Assembly (NCBI GenBank): GCA_019843655.1
Contig: JACDQD010000004.1
Span: 1,736,001-1,800,000 of the forward strand
Direction: 5' to 3'
Source: Lethocerus indicus
Lineage: Eukaryota; Arthropoda; Insecta; Hemiptera; Belostomatidae
DNA length: 64,000 nt
The notes under the pieces: model-generated
Databases searched by the model: none
What the model saw: only the letters and a program-made list of their open reading frames with translations
What the model was told of the DNA's origin: nothing
Made by a program: the position numbers and the translations under genes
Part shown: in pieces, positions 25,201 through 36,285 of the stretch
Numbering within the stretch: position 1 is the first letter of the stretch
How the letters are laid out: each line of letters opens with the position of its first letter

Positions 25201-28200
25201 AGATTTTTCTCCGTGTATTCGACCAAATTATTTCCACCAATAACGTTTTGCCTAGAATGATGAAAACTCTGGCATAATTTATTGTTTCTAAAATGACGAT
25301 CCGCGACCGAGACAATTTTACTGCTAGATTTGATTTCGTTTTTCCAATATTATTAGGATACTGCTATACCAAGGGACTGATTTCTGTATGTCTTTTGTCA
25401 ATTTTCTTTAGCGTAAAACGTATTGTTGAAACAAAGGTTAACAGAAGTGGTGAAATTATTAAGTGTAATAAGTCAAGAGTACCGCACTTGATCGGCTTCT
25501 GGGACTTGGAAAACGATATATTCATCGTAACAGTGTTACAATTAGAGATTGTTACAGCGCAATGGCTCTTGTAACCGGGTGGCATAGTGTTACGTGAGAT
25601 TTGAGAGTTTATTCCGAGGGTGAACGTGCTCGCCATGGAATGCTCTATTCGTGTTGGCGACCGGGAGGAGTTTTCTTGGTGCTCCTCCATTAAATAATTA
25701 TATGAATTAGGGGCCATCACGTAATTTGGCGAAATTGTAAGTAGGGACGGCCTCCTATTGCCTCGTAATCGATACTCCCCGGGGTCTAATTGCCCACACA
25801 TTATATCTCAATTGCTAAGTGCCATTTTAGAGGTAGACGATTCTGTGTGTATAAATCTATCTATCTATCTTAATTCTACTCTAGAAGAAGTACGCAAAAT
25901 TAATTATTTAAAAAAATTTATTTCAGTGCTCATTATACAGCCATAATTTTAAGAAATGTAGTTGAACATTGAGGAATTTGTGTTGAGGTTTAAGAGATGT
26001 ATTAAACAGAGTAAAGGTGGTATAACTCCGGGGAACTACTGTGATATCGTAGGATCCTAATTTTGGAATCATATTGTCGTCAAATTCGATTGAAAAATCT
26101 CGACTGTCCCTCTTATTTTCTCCGTAATATAAAATCCTCGGTGGTGGTGAAAAAATATAAATGTTGCCAACCGACTGGTAATGTGTATTTTAATGGTAAT
26201 TGTATTGAGCGAGGGACGAGGCGAGATCCCGGTAAGGAAACTTACATTCGGTGAGGGGGCTGGAAAAACAAAATCAAAACAAAAAAGGACCGAGAAGTAA
26301 CCGCTACAGACGCAGGCCCGGGGGGTCAAGATCGTGCACACAGCGGAGGTCAATATTGTAGCGAATACTACTACAGAACTACTCTTCGCCATGTTCTCGA
26401 ACTTCCCTCTCGGGGCTGGTTAGTAATGAAATTGTGGGCTACGGCGTCGCGTAGGCCCCCTCACCCCTTCCCCGCCCCCTCAATATGAGGCCAACTTAAT
26501 AGTCTGCCGCTTACGCCTTATCAAAGGGCCGAAAGTAATCAGCCAGCCCTTGTCGTAAAGGGCCCGGGTGGGGGGAGACCGGCGACCCAAATAGAGCGAC
26601 CGCGTGTGTGAAAACCCCCCCGGGGGCTGCACACGCCTCTCGCGCCCCTCTTAATCACACTGTTATTACACCGGGAGGAATATTGGATATACAAATACGG
26701 GACACCAATTTACTTTGTCTTTCGAGCGTTAAAACGCAAGCTCTTGCCGTCTTCAAATGGCAATGAAGGCGATGACATGAAATTTCATCGAAACCTAACT
26801 CAATATTGTTTCTCAGTTCGGCATTAATAGGCTGTCAAAATAACTGAAATTATTGGAGTAATTTGTAGCAATCTTATTATTATCGTACGAAATATTTATT
26901 TTTCCGTACTGAACTTCATTTTGGCGACAGTCGAGCGGTGGTCTCGCATGTGCTTAATTAAAATTCCTGTTAGCGCTGGAATATTTTTAGCGGAATACTT
27001 ACGACGATGCCAAAATGGTGAAGAACGTAAGATCATACCAGGGACTGCCGTGCTAATTCTCATTGGTTTAAAAGAAAAACTTCGAAAGATTCCTCCTTAT
27101 TTTCACTTTAGATGTGGGGCAATATGGATTTAAAAATATATACTACAAACATCGAAACGATCTCAACAGTAGACACATTTTATGCAGAAATGTAAATCGA
27201 TAGAAAAGTAAAAAGAAAATGTTAAAATTAATTGTCCTCCGAACTCATTTTATGAAATTATTTTTCCTACAGGATCGAGACATTTAACAAGGTGGGTAGC
27301 GACTGTTTTCTAAACGTTTCGACAAAGCATAGTTTCGAAAGAGCTGCTCGTTCGTGGCCTTGTTTGGCCGAGCGGCGTAATCGTGATCCTTCGCTGTCCT
27401 CTTTCTTTCTCGGCTATTCTTTGTAATTTTATTTCATTATTATTAACTAGACACTAAGCATTATTGAAAAGGCTCTAGGCCCATACAATGGGTTTGAGAA
27501 ATATTTTCCAAAACTGTACTTTCGCACTATACTTTATCGGTATAAATGATTGGTTAAAGAGGGAATTACACATTTTTGTCACTTGATTCGCCGCTTCCTC
27601 CCGTGCAATGTGAATTTCACCCATCGTGCAAGAGCGTTACTTTTTTGTCGACCTCGAGCAAAGTAAGACCATTAATCTTGACCTCGTTCAGTTTGCCCTT
27701 GCCAGATCAATATATCCGACGCCAGAAAGTATCCGGCGTTCAATTAAAAGGGACGGACCGTTCGAATTCCATGGGGCTGGAACCTACTGCATTCTTTAAA
27801 AATCGCCGCGATTCTATCGGTTTGCAATAATTTCAAGAGATGCAGGACATTCCGCCCGGGGGTTAATGGCCTCTTCGAGGAAATGAACCAGTCCTATTGG
27901 AAATGCCGACGGTCTTGGGACAAAGGGAGTGCACCCGGCAAGGTCAGAAGTGCAATTTAAACCGATTTATTGTTTTTATTTTTTTTCTGTTCTCTCGGCT
28001 TGCTGGAAGAGTTACCCAAGTGATCGATGTTACCCTAACAGAAAATATTTCGATCACGTTAGCCGACATTGTTATTGGAAATGGGTACAATATATTAGAT
28101 AGCTGCGATTCATCTGTCTTATTTAAAAAGAGAACATTTAAGATTTTAAATCTGATTTTATTGAACTAAAAGTCAAGGTTGATGTCTTTTACATACGCAT

Positions 28201-28249
28201 TTGTATGTAAGTATTGGTTTGATGTACTTGTTTTTTATATCGGTGTTAT
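22290..28249. other. Unique non-coding DNA before ratchet point 2
   Basis: No gene or exon was recognised in this 6-kb stretch. It contains GC-rich patches (22500-22740, 23700-23780, 26440-26660), a G10 run at 24417-24426, and a short (ATCT)4 at 25855-25870. Open frames reach 145 codons (25364-25801, minus) without recognisable domains. A 5' splice-site-like GTAAGT lies at 28207-28212, 76 nt before the end of the acceptor of ratchet point 2. Confidence 0.5.
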
Positions 28250-28288
28250 AACAATTTTACTATTTGTTACTTTCTTTTTCAGGTAAGA
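28248..28288 (+). other. Recursive splice site (ratchet point 2)
   Basis: A branch-point-like TATAAC (28248-28253, candidate A 31 nt before the AG) or ACTAT (candidate A 20 nt before it) is followed by an AG-free T-rich tract. CAG at 28280-28282 is fused to GTAAGA at 28283-28288. The architecture is the same as at 7042, on the same strand, 21.2 kb further on. A GTAAGT at 28207 would make a 76-nt decoy intron with this AG, a size common in insects. Use as a ratchet is inferred from consensus and from company with the other two sites. Confidence 0.8.
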
Positions 28289-28366
28289 AACTGACATTTT
28301 GGTTCTTCCATTTTGATTATCAACGGAGAATTGAACCGGACGGGTTCTAGGAGCGCAAAGTATTCG
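28283..28366 (+). other. Candidate RS-exon after ratchet point 2
   Basis: The 84 nt from the ratchet AG to a GTATGT donor at 28367 would form the exon-definition partner. All three frames contain stops (TGA, TAA and TAG), so inclusion would introduce premature termination. This fits a segment meant to be skipped. The donor is good but not perfect. Function is inferred. Confidence 0.4.
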
Positions 28367-31300
28367 GTATGTTAATCTCATTTTCAATACCGTGGGAATA
28401 TTCAATATCTTATCTGGTCTTGGAACGATTAAGAAAATTGTGGGATGGGAAAATTAGTTGTTTTTATCGTGATAAGCAGGTTTAATGTTTCTTTTCGAGG
28501 CGTATACCTGCAACCCGGTGCAGGAGTATTTACCAGGTCAACATAAATACTATTAGCTCTTGTATTTAAACATAGTTGTTTTTATAAAAATATGATCCAG
28601 GGATGTAGTTTTATTCTGTTCTCACCATTCTGATCTCCACCTTTTATTTTAATTGAAAAACTGAAAGTGGAATTACGATAGAAATTAGTAATAACCACAG
28701 AGGATCTTCTTGCCTGATATAGTCTTATACTAGGCTATCTTCTTCGGTATCGAGTGGAAACAGAAAGAACGAATGAAAAATATAGCTCTTCTTGCGTTCT
28801 TATTAAGATTTGACCTGGTTAGCCTTAATGCAGTCAACTATAATTAACACGACCTGTAAACCAGGGTCAATTCCGTACATTATTTATTTATATTTTGGCC
28901 AATCAGCGGCGGATGTGTGTGGATTAATTGAAAATTCAACGCGTATAATTTTTTCCAGGAATTAAAAACTATTAATTATTCAATCTAAAATAGAAAGTGA
29001 AAACAAATTACCGTTGTGGGAAGAATGGTGCCAGTATATTGCCTGTTAAATCCGAGAATTAATGGAATATTATAGGAATGAGAGTTCGAATGAATAACAG
29101 TCCGGTTTATAGAAATGCATGCAGGATTGTGGACGGTTTCGTGATGTTGTTAGATAGGGCTGGAATTAGTGGGGGTGAACGACTGGTCTATTCGCACGCG
29201 GTGATCGCCCTTTCCCAGGCCGGCCATCGCGTTCCCATTGTCGGGTCGTTTGGCCGGCGGAGTCAAGGAACCCCGGGGAGTTTAAACCGACCGCCGGAGC
29301 ACGACTCCTAGGGTATAAACGGGACGAGCCTCAAACTAATCCCGCTCCGAACACGCCCGACCCCCGGGTCGATTTGCATCCTGCGAACCGTTATTCGACT
29401 TCTTCCAGGTGTTGTTCCCCCACTAGTGGTAACCGTCGCGTAACGAACTGAAGTATAAATATGACGACCGGGTCAAATCCTGTTAATTACTCGCCTAATC
29501 CCGAGATATTACAGTATTCCGCTCTCGGCGGAAGCGGGGCGATACGGACTGCCGTTTCCGTTAGTCGCGGAGCCGCTGTTCGGCGGCGGAAACTCGACAC
29601 CGACCGTGAAGAAATAAGTGAAATTCGTTGAAAAAGATCATTCTTATAAATCGAGTTTAAGACCGAAGAAAATAGTGTATTTGAAATTTCATGGTTAATT
29701 CCCGGATTTCACTATCTCGAGACTGAACAAATACAGTCAAAATCCTGTCCAGAAGCATAAAACATAAACAGCAGTCGTGCCAGGGCGTAAGGTCAGATGC
29801 CAAATAGAGGGCAATGGATTAGTGATTCATTCTTTAGCTAATGATCTGGGCGCTTAGCTATAGCGTTTCAACTAATCGTGTTGTTTTCACCCAGACGTTC
29901 GTATGCTCGGTCTGTGACCCACAACGCTTTTAACCCCTCTCGAGTGCATTGACCTGGCACAAACGACGTCTTTGTATCACCTTATAAGTTCGTGTTTATT
30001 CCTTCAAGTTTAATTATCATCCGTGTGTCGAGCGAGAAGAGCCGCCATCGATCCGTTAACTTGGACCTCACGAATTTCCGGCCAACTGCAATGACAATTC
30101 CGTCTGAATTGTCAAAGAAGACAGCCGCAGTGAATAATAGTGTTAACACTTCGGCGAAATCCTGTGCGAATATTGTGCTCTATTTAAAATTCAAACGATC
30201 GCTTCCTGTACGCCCGCCGGAAGTCAAGTTACATGTCGGCGTTTAAAAATTAACTTCGTTTGACCGGCCCAGTAATTTTCCCGCCGGTAATCAACTAATT
30301 GAATAAAACCCCTACTGCCGGTTGGAAATTGTACCTGGGATTTAGTTTTACCGTTTTGTGAAACCCTGAAAGTGAAGTCTCTAGTTTCTAACGATAGAAT
30401 TACTGTAATTGCCTTAAATCCTGTTCTTTTGTCATCCCCGCTTTGTCGCCGGAAGGAAGGGCCCAGAGGATGGCTTCGGCATTGTAATTTTCATTCCTAC
30501 TTTGCACACTTACTTGGATCGGTAACAAAGTTAGAATGACAATTTACTTTTGTTTGTTGGCTATAATAGAAACGTTTCGGAAGTTCTCGCGCTGTCTTAA
30601 AGTAATTTTATTTAAATTGTTCGCCTCATCGGAACCAAAGTGTAAGTTGCTCGCGTGCTGGAATATCTAATACTAACAAACGGGTGAATTTATAGGATAC
30701 TTTTTGAGTTAATAGAGCGGTTAAAGACAGATAATGTTCAGATTAGATTACGGCCTAACTGGAAGGACTGTCGTCTCTTCGAAGAGGGCAGACATGTGGC
30801 AGGCACTATTGGTTTCTATAGTTAATTCATTGTAAGTTCCCAAACGTACCCAGCCGAAATTTGAAATAAACATTTTCAAGGAATAATTAAATAATATGAT
30901 ATTAAAATTCAATACCCTTTTTCGAGAATTCTATTCTAAGATAGGAAAATGGGGAGAAAGTTTATCACTTCAGTTTACATTTTCCATCCATTTCCAGTTA
31001 TTACACGTCGGATTCCTGATAATCGTTTCACATAAATGGGGGTTAATTTCACTCTTGGTTTTGTAAACTTAAAACGGAGTCGGGGAAGCGGAAAAATATT
31101 TTCCGCCGGATTATTCGTCAAATCCCGGATTGTCGGTGTTTGCAGCGTCCCTCTGTTTAAGAAAAATGACCGACAGCAATGCCGGGAATCCAATTTTAAA
31201 GGGTTCGGGCGTCGCATACTGATTCGGCCGCCATCGCGCCCCCAGGAATGATAACGTTTTTAATAATTCATGCAACGGAGGGATACGGGTAATAAAGTCA

Positions 31301-34228
31301 GTCGGTCTGAACACTTTCAAAATGCACCGTAAGCCGCAGTATATTCAGTGTAGAATTATATTTATTTCAGCAATAAACTATATTTTGGGCTTTATTTATG
31401 TCAGTCGAACCCACTGAGCGTCAGTTTTCGTAAGTATCGAATCAAAATTCAAATGGAGCATACGATCAGTTTAATAGTTGAAGGCCTTTATGAAGATAAT
31501 AAAAAAGTTTTCCTACAATCTCCAAAATACTGATGAAAAATTGGAAAACTTTCTCTAAAAATAAATTATAGCTCCGGACAGCCGATTTATTTGACTTCTT
31601 TCTGTTTTATACAGCCTAAAACGGAACGGGCTTCCGATTCGCTTTGTTCGGACGGAACATTGTTCACAAAAGGGAACCGCGGCACCGCGGTGGAATTTCG
31701 TTAGTGTGGGATGGAGATAGTTTCGGAGAGGGTAAGCGTCCACCAGATGGCGGAAAACGGGGTTTTAACCCCGTGGAAACTCATCTCCCTCCGGATGAAT
31801 TACGACCCCGCCGGTCCTACAACAATAAACACAAACGTTAAACATTTGAATTATTTAGGATTTCCACGGCACCGGTGACAAACGGCCCCCGCCTGTCTGT
31901 CTCTCACCCACTCTTATTAAGGACCGGAAAATTATCGTTTACTTTGAATGTAAGTGCCATGTTTTGACGGCTCATAACTTACATTGGACCGTGTTTTATG
32001 CCTTTTTATAAAGCGTAAGTTAATGATGTCAAACAACCGTAATGGTTGTTGTTACAAATAAATTAATTAAAATTTAGTAAATTCAGTTAAATAATACTAG
32101 TGCCGAAATACTAATTATAAATATGTTAAACTTTTCTGTTACAATCGGTTTAAACATTTGAGCCAACCATTTCGGCGTTATCGGAAGGTGACAATATTCA
32201 GTTTGGAGAGCGTGCAAACCGAGCTGTGGGGCTAATTGGCGAGGAAGGGGTGGAAGTTAAAGCAACAGTCCAATTATTTCCATTTATAAGGGATCGAGTT
32301 AACTCTACTATTGCTTGTGAGGTAGGCATGATAACTGACCACACGTTTGGGCTCGCGGCTTATCCGAACGTTAACAGTTCAGCCCTTCTCTGATTGAAAC
32401 CCCTCAGCCTCCGAAATGGTAATAACTTGTGACTATGACTTAAAAACCGAAGAACTTCTGGTTTGTATGTCGGTCGAATTGTCCCTTTACATTCAAATGT
32501 GTAATTCGTGATAAATTCACAATTTATTTATAGGTCTAAAAAATACCGCTATCCAATCCGCCTAGGGACTAAACTATTTTTAGAGCACAATTTTGACATT
32601 CTAAGCAGACATATTTGATTTATGGTTCGTATTTAATTAAATGTAACTAACGAATTTTATAGGATTTATTAAGGTAGTCCGCAGGATAGAATACGGCGAA
32701 ATCGTAGTATATTTAGCCTTAATGGTGTGTCTAGAACCATTGATGTAGGTCGTCGTCACCCTTAAAAGTCGAGTACTGTTCCCCCCCCCCGGGGGGCTTA
32801 GTTTTACGACTGTGCTTAGGGCCGTGTGCGAGTGGTTATTGTTGACAAGTCTTAGCCTTGTTTGTTTGTCGGCCTGTTTGGTTTTTACATGAATGGGCCG
32901 TGCTGTTCAGACGAGACTAGTTAGGTTTCATTTGAGGGGCCGCTAAGTGGGGTTGAATAGGCGGCCATTGAGACGGGGACCTTGTTGTCTCCCCGCCGCC
33001 TCATCGGCCATCGCCTTCTCTTCTCGTTTTATTTTTATGTCTGTATTGCTCCCCGCTTGGCACTGTCGGGGGAAGAGCTATTCCCAGGCTATTGGGGAAT
33101 TTTTTCTTACGAAGTGGTCCTACTCAAAACTCCCACCGGGCATTCTTTTCCATGTACGATAGGATATAAGAAAATTCCCTAAAGTAACATTATAATCGAT
33201 AGGACGCTTAATCTATAATAAAAAATATTCTATTTCATTATATATAAATACATGAATGTTTTCACTGTTCATAGCCGAATACTAACCTCATCGTTCAGTT
33301 GTTTCAGTAGAATTATCGGAATTTATTTGGGTTAAAACGAATAATCCTTCGGGAACTAATATACGAATGTGGTGTGTGAGGGTCTAATCACAGTGTAGAC
33401 AAATTATTAAATATTCCTCTTGGCGTGATGTAATTCTTATTCATACTGCATGACTGGACCAGATAGCCTTTTTTGTTCTTCCTTTGTTCTGCCACCATTA
33501 GATATGGCCAGCGAATAAGTTTTGTTATTTTATTCGAACGGCGCACACTGGCGACAGGACAAAAGGGACGGCTAGATAAAATAAAGGTATCGACGGTAAG
33601 ACCCTAACTGGTTCCAATGGACCCCTTCGGCCTTTTGAATTCGTAGCTAGTTGCGTGTAAAAAACGAGAAGGTTCCTCCGTGCACACATCTTATATCGGC
33701 GTCCAATTTTTCGGGACCTTTTTTGTTAGCGGTCCGGTTTCCGAAACCACCCCCTTATGCGCCCCAGATTGAAAAAAAGGACGTATAGGTATTTGGTTCT
33801 GAGAGTTTTATATTCTTTGCGTTGAAAGAGTACTTCGGGTCCGGTGGCCTCACTCAACAAGGGTAGGGGCTTTTGTGAAAGTTTTACCGTTGCTTACTGA
33901 CAGCCTTGACATGTTTCCAGCCTCAAACAGTGTCGAACGAAGTTTAATTACATATATTTTTATGCCAGCCATAGATGCAGACATAGTTATTATCGGGGTA
34001 AATTAATTTACATATGTAACCACATTCTACTCCGGCATTTTAGTAAGGATCGAATATCGCGATTAATGATTATAATTAAAACTTGGATCTTTCCATAAGT
34101 TCTCGACGGGAACAATTTTGGCCCGTCCTAATTGGCGGTTGAGACTACCCGGAACAATGGGACGTAATGAAATCTTAACCGATCCCTCAAAGCGGGACAC
34201 GGTTTCCTGGATCCCTTGAGCGGTTCAA
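28367..34228. other. Unique non-coding DNA after ratchet point 2
   Basis: No gene was recognised. A C10-G6 block lies at 32781-32796. Near 32033 a short perfect inverted repeat (AACAACC/GGTTGTT) sits in TAATTA-rich DNA. Small frames near 29078-29311 and 29992-30246 look balanced in composition but show no domain and no splice context. Confidence 0.5.
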
Positions 34229-34470
34229 GGAGAGGAACCGATAGAGAGAGATAGACAGAGGGTAGGGAGGAGGGGAGTTAGAGGTCTGTTCTCTTCGAAT
34301 GGGGGATTCAATACAGATTCAAGAGCGTTTGCCGGGTCAAAGTGGTTCCCAGAGGATCGGCACAGACGGAGGAGGAGACGTCTACAATAGACCTGGAAAG
34401 ACAGAGGGAGGGAGTGAGAGAGATGGAGAGTGAACGAGGGAGAGAGGGAATGGCGAATGGGAGAGAGATT
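34229..34470 (+). repeat. Purine-rich (GA/GGA) low-complexity patches
   Basis: Two purine-rich blocks (about 34229-34285 and 34393-34470), made of GAGA, GGGA and AGACAG words, flank ordinary sequence. They produce long but meaningless frames on both strands, rich in serine and leucine or in arginine and glutamate. GAGA-type tracts can bind GAGA-factor-like proteins in insects; that is only a possibility here. Confidence 0.6.
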
Positions 34471-35617
34471 GGTTGTGTGGGCAGCGGCCCTAGTTCTGCC
34501 CAACAAAGCCACCGAGACATATTGTAAGCCCACCCCCATTTCGCCCCAATCCCAAAACCGGGCCTTCGGTCCATAATAAACAACCCCATCCGAACTAGGC
34601 TAAATATACATAAATTATTTACTGCATTCCTCATTTATTTATAAATTTCTCGTTTACCGATAACCACTTTTTCATCATCTTTAGACGTTCGGTTTTGTGG
34701 TGAAAGAGAAGCATTCGAAATAACATTTAGACAGCCCCATAAATGTTTTACTCGGTTTTAACGAACACATATTCGCGCACGTATGTAGAACTACACGGCC
34801 GATGCCCATTGTTTGTTTGCGGAGCTCAAAAATGGTTCCAAATCAACCTCCGGGCTGCGTCCACAGATTTGAGCAATAAATTCGGGACGTCAATCAACGC
34901 GCCAATTGTGAAGCTCTCTAATTTGTCAACGGGAGTTGTACAATGGAGCGGTATCGGCGGCCCGGTCCTGCGGTATCCATAAAAAACGGTACGGCGGACA
35001 ACTATCGGTGGTACGCGGACTGTTCCTGCGGGACAGGGATCGAAACGGAAAAAAATATGGCGATATTAGCGCGTCCGATATCGGGCGAACTTGACCGACT
35101 ACAACTAGATTAACCGGCGGCGGCGTCAAATCCTTCACAATTGGTTTTGCATTTTCTCTCCCCTCGGAAAAAAGTATTCCCTCTCGCTGTACACGGCCGG
35201 AAAAAACCTTTTAAGCCGACTTTCCCCCTTTCACCGCCCCCCCCTCCTAGCCCCCGGAGTCGCCACGGGGTTTTTAATTATTCCGAATTTGCATAAGACC
35301 CACTCGCGCGGGGATAATTTGCGAGTCAATTCCTGAGGTTTTGCCCGAAACGTCGGGGGAATTGCCGAACGCCGCCGGTTTCCGTGTTCTTCTTTTCTCG
35401 CCGTTTTAAATGCTAAATCGAATACGACATTTGATTTATTATTGTCGGGCATGAATAAATCAGAGTTGTCGAATGTCACTTCACTAATTGTAAATATGGG
35501 CAATGAATTTTCTTCTCCGGTATCTTCGGGAACATTTATTTTTATTCCGTACTTGACAGTATGAAAAATAGTGATGATGTTTACTGGGGAAACACGCGCA
35601 TTACTTGTGTTGACAAT
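34471..35617. other. Non-coding DNA, no gene seen
   Basis: This is mixed sequence with a CpG-rich part at about 34960-35260. No exon or transposon end was recognised. Confidence 0.5.
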
Positions 35618-35770
35618 CAAGCGATTGTCAAAAGGATACTGTTTTAACTAGTGCTGATAATTCTGCGGTCAGCCTTGACGTAATCTGTAACAATTTAACT
35701 GGCCATTTTATCTTCTATGTTTTTGCGCAAATTATGACATTCGACATTTTCACGCGCTGACAATCGCTTG
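35618..35770. repeat. Element bounded by perfect 13-bp inverted repeats
   Basis: CAAGCGATTGTCA at 35618-35630 is the exact reverse complement of TGACAATCGCTTG at 35758-35770. The left arm also overlaps its own short palindrome (TGACAATC-AAGC-GATTGTCA, 35611-35630). The whole is 153 bp, a size seen in small MITEs, but no target duplication was found. It may instead be a chance or regulatory inverted repeat. Confidence 0.4.
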
Positions 35771-36256
35771 GTGCATAGAATCGTCAATGATGTAAATGAC
35801 AGGTAACGTTTAAATATTGGACTTGTTATGTCTAGTTTGCGGTATACAGCGTACCGCATCCGACCCCAAAAAAATTCATTCCCATTTTATTTACACTTCT
35901 ACACATTATAAATTTTTAATGAGAATTGCGTTGTAGCTAGTTGAATCATTCTGGAATAAAATTTAATTTTTAAATCGTCTTTAATTGCGCAAAGTTTATT
36001 AGTACAAAGTAACATGGCGGTCAGCCCCCCCGCCCTCGTTGCTCCCGTTCTCCTCACAGTCCGATTTATTTTTACCGAGGATTTGTGTCCTTCGGTCCCC
36101 GGAAAGACTGGGAAGTTATATTCGGCCGGACGATTTATGCTCCAGGTCGGAAGTGAAAGGTTCTGCCCGTCAGGGTCGGTAACCGTTGGTTGGAGTCGCT
36201 GGATCGCGTACGAATTTTATTTTCCAGCTCCAGCCCTGTGGACTCCCGGGAAATGA
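35771..36256. other. Non-coding DNA, no gene seen
   Basis: AT-rich to 36010, then GC-rich. Nothing gene-like was recognised. Confidence 0.5.
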
Positions 36257-36285
36257 CCCCCCTCCCCCCCACCCCCACCCCCCCC
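36257..36285 (-). promoter_or_regulatory. G-quadruplex/i-motif tract (G-rich on minus)
   Basis: Four C blocks of 6, 7, 5 and 8 bases are separated by single T or A bases on plus. The minus strand thus has four long G runs with one-base loops, the strongest G-quadruplex pattern in the window. If the plus strand is transcribed the quadruplex forms on template DNA and the RNA is C-rich. Biological use is unknown. Confidence 0.6.

Noticed and set aside
34225..34634. Overlapping frames of 104-108 codons on minus
   Set aside because: They translate purine-rich low-complexity DNA into S/L-rich sequence; no gene.
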